Below the pieces are notes generated by a model. It ran no database searches. It saw nothing but the letters and a program-made list of their open reading frames with translations, and had not been told where the DNA came from. Below, piece by piece: positions 1 to 5,884 of a stretch of 14,621 nucleotides of DNA. How positions within the stretch are numbered: position 1 is the first letter of the stretch; each line of letters opens with the position of its first letter. The stretch lies in contig DBLF01000086.1 in assembly GCA_002297965.1 (NCBI GenBank), forward strand, positions 15,051 to 29,671, written 5' to 3'. A program made the translations under genes and the position numbers. This stretch comes from Candidatus Segatella papionis (GTDB lineage Bacteria; Bacteroidota; Bacteroidia; Bacteroidales; Bacteroidaceae).

Positions 1-1553
1 TTGATCATCTTGCGAAGCTTCTCTGATGAGAATGGCAAGAATGGCTCGAAGGCGATGGCGAGATTGGCTACCAACTGGAGGGAGATGTTCAAGATGGTCT
101 CCACACGCTTAGGATCGGTCTTCCAAACCTTCCAAGGTTCGCATTCGGTGATGTACTTGTTGCCGATGCGTGCCAAGTTCATGGCTTCCTTCTGCGCCTC
201 GCGGAACTTGAATACGTCGAGGTTCTGCTCCAAAGCCTGTTTAACGTCCTTGAATTCAGCGATAGTCTTCTTATCTACTTCCTGCAACTCTCCACAAGCT
301 GGAACTACACCGCCCCAATACTTTTTGGTGAGCTGGAGGGCACGGTTTACGAAGTTACCATAGATGGCAACGAGCTCGGAATTGTTGCGCTCCTGGAAAT
401 CCTTCCATGTGAAGTTGTTGTCCTTGGTCTCCGGAGCGTTGGCTGTCAATACGTAGCGCAATACATCCTGTTTGCCTGGGAGGTCAACGAGATATTCGTG
501 CAACCAAACTGCCCAGTTGCGAGAGGTGGAAATCTTGTCATCCTCCAAGTTCAAGAACTCGTTGGCTGGCACGTTGTCTGGCAAGATGTAGCCGCCGTGA
601 GCCTTCAGCATAGTAGGGAAGATGATACAGTGGAACACGATGTTGTCCTTGCCGATGAAGTGGATGAGGCGTGTCTCTGGGTCCTGCCACCACTTCTGCC
701 ATGTTCCCCACTTCTCAGGGTGAGCATCGCAAAGCTCTTTGGTGTTGGAAATGTAACCGATAGGAGCATCGAACCAAACGTAGAGCACTTTTCCTTCTGC
801 ACCTTCTACTGGTACAGGAATACCCCAATCCAAGTCGCGGGTCATTGCACGTGGCTGCAAGTCCATGTCGAGCCAGCTCTTGCACTGACCATATACGTTA
901 GGACGCCATTCCTTGTGGTCTTCAAGAATCCACTTCTTCAACCAGTCTTGATACTTGCCCAATGGGAGATACCAGTTCTTGGTAGGCTTCTTGATGAGAC
1001 CATGGCCAGGATTGTTCTTATTGGTAGGGTTGATGAGCTCGTCAGGAGAAAGGGTAGCACCACATTTCTCACATTGGTCACCATAAGCACCCTCGGCGCC
1101 ACAACGAGGGCAGGTACCCACGATGTTGCGGTCGGTAAGGAATTCGCCAGTTACCTCGTCGCAGAACTGTTCTTCTACTTTCTCCTCCAAAACTCCCTTG
1201 TCGTAGAGCGTGCGGAAAAAGTCGGAAGCAAACTTATTGTGAACTTTTGATGTGGTACGGCTGTAAATGTCAAAAGAGATACCGAACTCCTCGAAGCTCT
1301 TCTTGATGAGGTTGTGATAGCGGTCAACCACCTCCTGTACGGTGATTCCCTCTTTCTTGGCACGAATAGTTACCGGCACACCGTGCTCATCGCTACCGCC
1401 GATGAAGACAACGTCTTGCTTCTTGAGGCGGAGATAGCGCACGTAGATATCGGCTGGCACATAAACTCCTGCCAGGTGACCGATATGTACACCACCGTTG
1501 GCGTAAGGCAATGCAGCGGTAACGGTGGTACGTTTAAATTTCTTTTCTTCCAT
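1..1553 (-). CDS. metG: Methionyl-tRNA synthetase, N-terminal 517 codons (cut by window edge)
   Basis: Class I aminoacyl-tRNA synthetase that charges tRNA-Met with methionine in the cytoplasm. Reading the minus strand from the ATG at 1553 gives an open frame to the window edge. Visible motifs: the HIGH ATP-binding signature at residues 23-26 (GGVHIGHLAG), the KMSKS-loop equivalent KISTS at 340-344 (DDKISTSRNW), and a zinc knuckle with Cys148, Cys151, Cys161 and Cys164 (CPRCG...CEKCG), which marks the zinc-binding MetRS form. About 160 residues, including any C-terminal tRNA-binding domain, lie outside the window if it has the usual length of about 680. The start is chosen because MEEKKFKRTTVTAALPYANG is the usual N-terminus of this family and a -7 promoter box lies 31 bases upstream. 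The long plus-strand ORFs over this stretch are antisense shadows. Confidence 0.97.
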   Translation of the reverse strand, partial: MEEKKFKRTTVTAALPYANGGVHIGHLAGVYVPADIYVRYLRLKKQDVVFIGGSDEHGVPVTIRAKKEGITVQEVVDRYHNLIKKSFEEFGISFDIYSRTTSKVHNKFASDFFRTLYDKGVLEEKVEEQFCDEVTGEFLTDRNIVGTCPRCGAEGAYGDQCEKCGATLSPDELINPTNKNNPGHGLIKKPTKNWYLPLGKYQDWLKKWILEDHKEWRPNVYGQCKSWLDMDLQPRAMTRDLDWGIPVPVEGAEGKVLYVWFDAPIGYISNTKELCDAHPEKWGTWQKWWQDPETRLIHFIGKDNIVFHCIIFPTMLKAHGGYILPDNVPANEFLNLEDDKISTSRNWAVWLHEYLVDLPGKQDVLRYVLTANAPETKDNNFTWKDFQERNNSELVAIYGNFVNRALQLTKKYWGGVVPACGELQEVDKKTIAEFKDVKQALEQNLDVFKFREAQKEAMNLARIGNKYITECEPWKVWKTDPKRVETILNISLQLVANLAIAFEPFLPFSSEKLRKMI

Positions 1554-1583
1554 ATTAGCTAATATATTTTTGTTATTTGGCTG

Positions 1584-1591
1584 CAAAATTA
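1584..1591 (-). promoter_or_regulatory. Bacteroidota -7 promoter box for metG
   Basis: TAATTTTG on the minus strand matches the Bacteroidota -7 consensus TAnnTTTG and sits 31 bases before the metG ATG. The same 8-mer, followed by CA, recurs ahead of the micro-gene at 2485-2583. No clear -33 TTTG was seen at the right distance. Confidence 0.6.
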
Positions 1592-1749
1592 CAAAAAATG
1601 TGGGAAAGTAGGAAAAATAATCTCTCCTTTTTCTTGCTTATATATATGATAAGGTGTAATTTGATGCGGAAAGCACCTTGGATGATACCGAAAGTTTTGC
1701 GGAAAGTGTGGAATTTGGAATGTTGTGTGGTTGTGGTGACCATTGAATA

Positions 1750-1796
1750 AACACAAAAATGGCCTTAAGCGGTACGCCTAAGACCATTTTTGTGTT
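1750..1796 (-). terminator. Long hairpin, probable terminator of the downstream micro-gene
   Basis: Arms 1750-1771 and 1775-1796 pair over 22 positions with a 3-base loop. The outer 13 bp (AACACAAAAATGG against CCATTTTTGTGTT) are perfect. The only two imperfect positions (1763/1783 and 1768/1778) are A:C on the plus strand but become G:U wobbles in minus-strand RNA, which supports a role in a minus-strand transcript. It lies about 107 bases past the stop of the ORF at 1904-2002. The T-run inside the descending arm (CCATTTTTG) would serve as the U-tract. It could also be bidirectional. Confidence 0.65.
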
Positions 1797-1903
1797 GCCG
1801 TTATTTGTTAGGCGACACAATATCTTTTATTTTGTGTTTGTTACTGTGGCAAGTTAGTTTGCCTATCTTGTTCCTCCTTTATTATATATAGTTGAGGAGA
1901 ACT

Positions 1904-2002
1904 TTACATAATGTTCAAGTAAGCGATTACTGCCAACTCTGCTACGAGAATTACAAAACCAACTTTCTTAACAACTTCTGTGATTCTAAAAATGCAATCC
2001 AT
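1904..2002 (-). CDS. Predicted 32-aa single-span membrane micro-protein, copy 1
   Basis: Unrecognised family. The minus-strand ATG at 2002 opens 32 codons ending in TAA at 1904-1906. The peptide begins MDCIFRITEVVKKVGFVILV and ends AELAVIAYLNIM. It has a short N-terminal part with Arg6, Lys12 and Lys13, then a hydrophobic stretch from about residue 14 to 31 long enough for one membrane span, with a single buried Glu22. The positive-inside rule suggests a cytoplasmic N-terminus. No double-glycine leader, lipobox or signal peptidase site is seen. The case for a real gene is the paralogue at 2485-2583: 23 of 32 residues match and 11 of the 23 shared codons differ silently. It has its own -7 box (2073-2080) and hairpin terminator (1750-1796), and no strong Shine-Dalgarno, which is usual in this phylum. 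Type I toxin-like, signalling or regulatory peptide roles are all possible; none is shown. Confidence 0.72.
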   Translation of the reverse strand: MDCIFRITEVVKKVGFVILVAELAVIAYLNIM

Positions 2003-2072
2003 AATCTTATAATTTTAATAGTTTATATTCTTGTTGATGTTCAACGTTGCGATAACGTTTGTTTTACGGTTG

Positions 2073-2080
2073 CAAAGGTA
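2073..2080 (-). promoter_or_regulatory. -7 promoter box of micro-gene copy 1
   Basis: TACCTTTG on the minus strand, a perfect TAnnTTTG. It implies a leader of roughly 60-65 bases before the ATG at 2002. The leader holds a small inverted repeat, AACGTT at 2043-2048 and again at 2054-2059. Confidence 0.65.
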
Positions 2081-2100
2081 CGGGTATTTTCGCTATATTG

Positions 2101-2191
2101 GGGGTAAAAACTGTTTTTATGGGGTATAAATTGTTTTTAAAATGCGATTTTTCTCAAAAAAGTACTCCTTGTGCTATAGAAAATACTCCTT
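2101..2191 (-). promoter_or_regulatory. Two pairs of helically phased direct repeats upstream of micro-gene copy 1
   Basis: On the minus strand, AAGGAGTA occurs at 2184-2191 and 2163-2170, exactly 21 bp apart. ACCCC occurs at 2121-2125 and 2101-2105, 20 bp apart. Measured from the 5' end of the -7 box these lie about 104, 83, 41 and 21 bp upstream, all close to whole multiples of two helical turns. Direct repeats with a 21-22 bp period are the geometry known for LytTR response regulators such as AgrA and ComE, so an activator binding one DNA face is a reasonable inference. The AAGGAGTA pair recurs at the same distance in copy 2. Confidence 0.5.
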
Positions 2192-2250
2192 TTGGACGAT
2201 TCTGTGTTCATTCCTTGTAGGTAATAATTGGTGATTTCTTTCTTTTTAGG

Positions 2251-2361
2251 TCTCTTTTGTGCAAAAAGGATGTGTTTTGTTCGTAAAGCAAATGTCTTTG
2301 TTTAAAAAGAAAGTGTCTTGATTCAAAAAGGAAGTGCCTTGATTAAAAAGAAAATGCCTTG
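2251..2361. repeat. Degenerate 20-22-bp tandem repeat, about 6 copies
   Basis: Unit starts fall at about 2251, 2271, 2293, 2314, 2335 and 2355, with spacings 20, 22, 21, 21 and 20. Each unit reads roughly TGTCTTGATT followed by an AAAAAG-rich half. The last partial unit (TGCCTTGG) is the left arm of the terminator at 2352-2391, so array and terminator merge. No spacers are present, so this is not a CRISPR array. Confidence 0.6.
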
Positions 2362-2391
2362 GTGGTAACTTTCGAAACCACCAAGGCATTT
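2352..2391 (-). terminator. Perfect 15-bp hairpin terminator after micro-gene copy 2
   Basis: AAATGCCTTGGTGGT (2352-2366) pairs perfectly with 2377-2391, leaving a 10-base loop. In minus-strand RNA the hairpin is followed by a T-rich tract (TTTTCTTTTT). It lies about 94 bases past the stop of the ORF at 2485-2583. A smaller hairpin, ATAGCTC/GAGCTAT with a 4-base loop, lies at 2408-2425. Confidence 0.8.
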
Positions 2392-2484
2392 AAATATCCT
2401 TATTAGAATAGCTCTGTTGAGCTATAAGCTTTTTCTTGTTTCTTTATGTCTTCTCTTTAAGTTATGTATGCCCCTTTAATTCTA

Positions 2485-2583
2485 TTAATGAATGGACATA
2501 AACGCAATAACAGCCAACTCAGCGAGAAGTATTACGAAACCTACTTTCTTAATCAAACTGGTAATTCTGTAAATGCAATCCAT
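2485..2583 (-). CDS. Predicted 32-aa single-span membrane micro-protein, copy 2
   Basis: Paralogue of the ORF at 1904-2002, same length and same strand. The ATG is at 2583 and TAA at 2485-2487. The peptide begins MDCIYRITSLIKKVGFVILL and ends AELAVIAFMSIH. The nine differences from copy 1 are mostly conservative (F/Y, V/L, V/I, V/L, Y/F, L/M), with E9S, N30S and M32H the exceptions. The invariant core is KKVGFVIL-x-AELAVIA. The 5' context AATAAGATT-ATG-GATTGCATTT also resembles copy 1 (TATAAGATT before the ATG). It has its own -7 box (2643-2650), upstream repeats (2692-2761) and terminator (2352-2391), so each copy is a complete monocistronic unit. It lies 281 bases downstream of the comM stop, with no comM terminator evident. 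Function unknown; both copies are too short for standard gene callers. Confidence 0.74.
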   Translation of the reverse strand: MDCIYRITSLIKKVGFVILLAELAVIAFMSIH

Positions 2584-2642
2584 AATCTTATTATTTTTGT
2601 TGTTTAACTTATAGAACATCTATGTGTTCCTTTTTACATTTG

Positions 2643-2650
2643 CAAAATTA
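2643..2650 (-). promoter_or_regulatory. -7 promoter box of micro-gene copy 2
   Basis: TAATTTTG on the minus strand matches TAnnTTTG. It is exactly 570 bp from the copy 1 box. The leader of about 55 bases contains a short stem, GAACA (2614-2618) against TGTTC (2625-2629), at a position similar to the stem in the copy 1 leader. Confidence 0.65.
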
Positions 2651-2691
2651 GCGATATTTTTGTAATTTTTGGTCGATTAATTGTTGAAGTA

Positions 2692-2761
2692 GGGGGTAAT
2701 TGCTGCTTTTTTGATATTGAAAAAACAAAATATACTACCTATGTGGTAGAAAATACTCCTT
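2692..2761 (-). promoter_or_regulatory. Upstream direct repeats of micro-gene copy 2
   Basis: On the minus strand AAGGAGTA (2754-2761) and AGGTAGTA (2733-2740) are 21 bp apart, 104 and 83 bp upstream of the -7 box, the same distances as in copy 1. An ACCCCC box lies at 2692-2697. A 15-base run, TAGAAAATACTCCTT on the plus strand (2747-2761), is identical to 2177-2191, and the flanking GGAC is kept too. Conservation over a region not needed for a minimal promoter argues for a shared regulator. Confidence 0.5.
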
Positions 2762-2864
2762 GTTGGACTATTTTGTTATGGTATTATTGCTAAAAATGCA
2801 ATAGATTTTGTCTTTTTTGCAAAATGTATCTCGATTTTTTCATCTAGTATATATTGTTGTGTAT

Positions 2865-4415
2865 TTATATGTGTCCTCTTTCTGCCCAATCTCCCCTGTC
2901 AAGAGTTCTATATCCGATGGCTTCTGCCAGGTGCTGTGGTTCAACTTGCTCTGCTCCTGCCAGGTCGGCAATGGTTCTCGCTACTTTTAGGATGCGATTG
3001 TAAGCGCGAGCAGATAGCGATAGCTTCTCCATGGCCATTCGTAACAGGTTGATTCCTGCTTCGTCTGGCTCGGCGAACTGATGAATCATACGTTCTGTCA
3101 TTTGGGCATTGCAGTGTATTCCCTTGAAGTTCTTGAATCTTTCAGCTTGAATTTCTCTAGCCTTGATGACTCGGGCTCTTATTTTCTCGCTTGGCTCACC
3201 TGGTGCAGCTTTAGAGATGTCTTTGAAAGGTACAGGACTTATCTCGCATTGGATGTCGATGCGGTCGAGCAGTGGACCGGAAATCTTGTTCATATATCTT
3301 TGTATCTGTCCTGGTGTGCAGACACAATGGTGGGTTGGATCGCCATAGTAGCCGCAGGGACATGGGTTCATGCTGGCTACAAACATAAAGGAACAAGGGT
3401 AGTCGATGGAATACTTGGCTCTGCTGATGTTGATGTAGCGGTCTTCCAAGGGTTGGCGCAATACTTCCAAAGTTGTCTTGTTGAACTCTGGTAGTTCGTC
3501 ACAAAAGAGCACGCCGTTGTGGGCGAGAGATATTTCGCCTGGTTGTGGGGAAGCACCTCCACCAACTAATGCCACTTGCGATATGGTGTGGTGGGGGGCT
3601 CTGAATGGTCGTTGTGCGATGAGGGAGACATTCTTGCCCAGTTTTCCTGCTATGGAGTGGATTTGGGTGGTTTCCAGACTCTCTGATAGTGTGAGAGGTG
3701 GAAGAATTGATGGCAAGCGTTTTGCCATCATGGATTTTCCTGAGCCCGGCGGCCCTACCATAATGAGGTTGTGACCGCCTGCGGCAGCCACTTCTAGGGC
3801 ACGCTTTACGTTTTCCTGTCCTCTAACGTCGGCATAGTCGTAGTCGCAATGTATTTGGTTTTCGTAGAACTCTTTTCGGGTATCTACGATGGTGGGTTCT
3901 GGGTTGGAGCGATCGCTAAGAAATTGGATGACATCGAAGAGATTTTTCATACCATAGACCTCCAGGTTGTTTACTACAGCGGCCTCTCTTGCGTTTTGTT
4001 CAGGCACGATAAGTCCTTTGTAGTGTTCTGCTCTTGCTCTGATGGCGATAGGCAATGCGCCTTTGATGGGTTGCAAGGTACCATCCAAGCTTAATTCGCC
4101 TACCATCATGTATTCTTTGAGATGGTCTTCGGGGATGTTGCAGTTGGCGCCTAAGATACCGATGGCAAGGGGGAGGTCGAAGCTACTTCCCTCTTTGCGC
4201 AGATTGGCTGGAGCAAGATTGATGGTGATGTCGGCTATCGGAAATTTATAGCCGCTGTACTGTAGGGCAGCGGCGATTCGGTCACGACTTTCCCTTACCG
4301 CCTCGTCGCCTAAGCCTGTGAGGTGATATTGAACGCCTCGGTTGAGGCTTACTTCTACTGTAACAGTTGTGACTTCCAGTCCGTTTACTGCTGCGCAATA
4401 GGTCTTTACTAGCAT
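2865..4415 (-). CDS. comM: ComM/YifB-family Mg-chelatase-like AAA+ ATPase
   Basis: 516 residues, the usual size for the family. Residues 1 to about 165 match the N-terminal ATP-independent Lon-protease-like domain (MLVKTYCAAVNGLEVTTVTV start). The AAA+ core has a Walker A motif GPPGSGKS at 221-228, a Walker B region GVLFCDELPEF at 301-311, and a cysteine cluster (MNPCPCG at 349-355, then C364 and C366) characteristic of ComM. The C-terminal Mg-chelatase-type helical domain is rich in SARAYNRILKVARTIADL-type helices. ComM homologues are hexameric helicases that promote branch migration during natural transformation in Vibrio and Haemophilus; whether this organism is competent is not shown here. 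The start is 34 bases after the lipoprotein stop, so it is probably the last gene of the tRNA-led unit. Confidence 0.93.
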   Translation of the reverse strand: MLVKTYCAAVNGLEVTTVTVEVSLNRGVQYHLTGLGDEAVRESRDRIAAALQYSGYKFPIADITINLAPANLRKEGSSFDLPLAIGILGANCNIPEDHLKEYMMVGELSLDGTLQPIKGALPIAIRARAEHYKGLIVPEQNAREAAVVNNLEVYGMKNLFDVIQFLSDRSNPEPTIVDTRKEFYENQIHCDYDYADVRGQENVKRALEVAAAGGHNLIMVGPPGSGKSMMAKRLPSILPPLTLSESLETTQIHSIAGKLGKNVSLIAQRPFRAPHHTISQVALVGGGASPQPGEISLAHNGVLFCDELPEFNKTTLEVLRQPLEDRYINISRAKYSIDYPCSFMFVASMNPCPCGYYGDPTHHCVCTPGQIQRYMNKISGPLLDRIDIQCEISPVPFKDISKAAPGEPSEKIRARVIKAREIQAERFKNFKGIHCNAQMTERMIHQFAEPDEAGINLLRMAMEKLSLSARAYNRILKVARTIADLAGAEQVEPQHLAEAIGYRTLDRGDWAERGHI

Positions 4416-4449
4416 AGGCTCTCTGTTTAAATTGTTAGAGCCCGTGGTA

Positions 4450-5457
4450 TTATTTCAGCAGTTGATCAAGTTTGTTGTATAGATCTTGCTTGTTAAGCCC
4501 TCGGGCGATGATTTTGCCATTTTGAAGTATGATGTTGTCGGGAATCGACGTGAGTCCCAACTTCTTCAAAGTCTTGTCTTCCAGCATTTCTCCATTGCAT
4601 ACCACTGGCCAGTTGATAGAGTCGCGCACCATATTTTCCTTGCAACTGCTTTTGCTTGCATCCAGGCAGAATCCCATCAGTTTGAGTTTGCCTTGTGAAC
4701 TGCGTTGGCGTCTCTTAAGTTCTCTTTGCATATCCTGGCTATCATAGCTGTAGGTAGCCCATGTGTAGATGGCTGTCACTGGCGAACTGCTTAGTTCCGC
4801 ACTGGATATGAGCTTCCCATTCACATCGTATGAGGTGAATGGCGGAAGGGTGGAGCCCACTGCGACATCTTTCAATAAGTTGACTTGCTGTTTCAGTTTG
4901 CTCAATTTCGCGTTCTTAGGCTGTTCTTTTTCCAGTATAGAGAGTAGGGAGAATGCTTTCTTGTAGTCTGGTTGAGGAGTGGCGATAAAATATTTTCTGA
5001 CCAGATAGAGGCTGACCACAGAACCTGCGTTGTCTTTGATAAACATTTCTGCGTGTTCCTTTTCCTGTGGAGGAGTGTCTCCCAGAATGGATTTGCGGAA
5101 CTTGGTCATCAGTTCATTATCCTTGGTGCCTTTTATTTCCATTTCCTTTAAGTGTGAGGCATCGCCTTTCAGCTCAACCGATTCACCAGATTCTGCAAAG
5201 ATAGGTTGCTCGGAGAAGTTCGGAAAGACAATCATCAAGGTGCAATCGTCGTTGCAAGGCATTTCGTAAGTGAATCTGCCACCCACGACCTTGATGGTAT
5301 CCACACTTTCCTTGTCACCGTCTGGGCAATAAACGTAAAATTCACCTTGGTTCATGTTTAAAAATTTGCCTTCAAGTTTAAAGTAACCACTACTGACACC
5401 ACATGATGTAAGTAATATTGATGAAATAAGAAATATGATGTAAGCAAATTTTTTCAT
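4450..5457 (-). CDS. DUF4369/thioredoxin-fold lipoprotein lacking the CXXC motif
   Basis: 335 residues from the ATG at 5457. MKKFAYIIFLISSILLTSC is a lipoprotein signal with Cys19 as the lipidated residue; extending the frame upstream would read through tRNA-Leu, so this start is preferred. The N-terminal half (GYFKLEGKFLNMNQGEFYVY...) resembles the DUF4369 beta-rich domain found ahead of TlpA-like domains in Bacteroidota. The C-terminal third has thioredoxin-fold traits: a TAIYTWATYSYDSQ strand-loop where WCxxC would be, and a cis-Pro-like SIPDNIILQNGKIIARG segment. The active-site pair is absent (WATYSYDS), so disulfide reductase activity is unlikely; a binding or structural role in the envelope is possible. 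It starts 30 bases after tRNA-Leu with no terminator seen, and is followed by comM. Confidence 0.85.
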   Translation of the reverse strand: MKKFAYIIFLISSILLTSCGVSSGYFKLEGKFLNMNQGEFYVYCPDGDKESVDTIKVVGGRFTYEMPCNDDCTLMIVFPNFSEQPIFAESGESVELKGDASHLKEMEIKGTKDNELMTKFRKSILGDTPPQEKEHAEMFIKDNAGSVVSLYLVRKYFIATPQPDYKKAFSLLSILEKEQPKNAKLSKLKQQVNLLKDVAVGSTLPPFTSYDVNGKLISSAELSSSPVTAIYTWATYSYDSQDMQRELKRRQRSSQGKLKLMGFCLDASKSSCKENMVRDSINWPVVCNGEMLEDKTLKKLGLTSIPDNIILQNGKIIARGLNKQDLYNKLDQLLK

Positions 5458-5487
5458 AATGAAAAACTTTAAGGAGGGAGGTTTGAG

Positions 5488-5573
5488 TGCCGCGAGCGGG
5501 ACTCGAACCCGCACAGCCATTACTGGCCAAGGGATTTTAAGTCCCTCGTGTCTACCAATTCCACCATTGCGGC
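5488..5573 (-). tRNA. tRNA-Leu (anticodon TAA)
   Basis: An 86-base class II tRNA. The acceptor GCCGC pairs with GCGGC followed by discriminator A. The anticodon stem-loop is GGGACTTAAAATCCC with anticodon TAA. A long variable arm (TTGGCCAGTAATGGCTG) and the T-arm GGGTTCGAGTCCC are present. CCA is not encoded. It is read after tRNA-Gly, 20 bases apart. Confidence 0.96.
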
Positions 5574-5593
5574 ATGGTAAACGTTAGAGTTAG

Positions 5594-5666
5594 AGCGGAA
5601 AACGGGACTCGGACCCGCGACCCCAACCTTGGCAAGGTTGTGCTCTACCAACTGAGCTATTTCCGC
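5594..5666 (-). tRNA. tRNA-Gly (anticodon GCC)
   Basis: A 73-base tRNA with acceptor GCGGAAA/TTTCCGC, D-arm AGCTCAGTTGGTAGAGC, anticodon loop CTTGCCAAG (GCC), and T-arm GCGGGTCCGAGTCCCGT. Discriminator U fits bacterial tRNA-Gly. CCA is not encoded. It is the first gene after the promoter at 5685-5716. Confidence 0.96.
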
Positions 5667-5684
5667 ATTGCTGAATTGCGAGTG

Positions 5685-5716
5685 CAAAGGTAATGCAATT
5701 TCTTGGATTGACCAAA
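5685..5716 (-). promoter_or_regulatory. Promoter of the tRNA-Gly/tRNA-Leu/lipoprotein/comM unit
   Basis: The clearest promoter in the window: TTTG at 5713-5716 (-33), exactly 20 bases, then TACCTTTG at 5685-5692 (-7), all on the minus strand. This is the Bacteroidota sigma-ABfr arrangement. It ends 18 bases before the tRNA-Gly 5' end. Confidence 0.8.
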
Positions 5717-5884
5717 TAGATTTACATATTTTAAGAAAAACGTTTGTATTTTTCTTCCCATTTATTTGAAATTCATCGTTTTGTGGGGGCAAAAGTGTAA
5801 AGTTTGTGTGTCGAGGCGATGTCTTTCCGCTTTCCGCTACCCTTTTTCTATAGTTTTGTTTTCCGCAGTATTGTTTCTCTCAGT

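Noticed and set aside
498..1250. 250-codon plus-strand ORF
   Set aside because: It is antisense to metG, whose motifs (HIGH, KISTS, zinc cysteines) are clear on the minus strand.
1660..1730. Possible further 21-22-bp repeat (GCGGAAAG motifs) between the metG promoter and the hairpin
   Set aside because: Only the GGAAAG core recurs and the spacing is irregular; too weak to call.
1892..2107. 71-codon plus-strand ORF covering micro-gene copy 1
   Set aside because: The paralogous region at 2485-2583 does not keep this frame, whereas the minus-strand 32-codon frame is kept with mostly silent or conservative changes.
5488..5666. tRNA genes as an integration site of a mobile element
   Set aside because: No integrase, no repeated tRNA 3' fragment, and housekeeping genes on both sides.
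5810..5880. TTTCCGC motifs resembling another degenerate array
   Set aside because: Three short matches with no constant period; could be chance.
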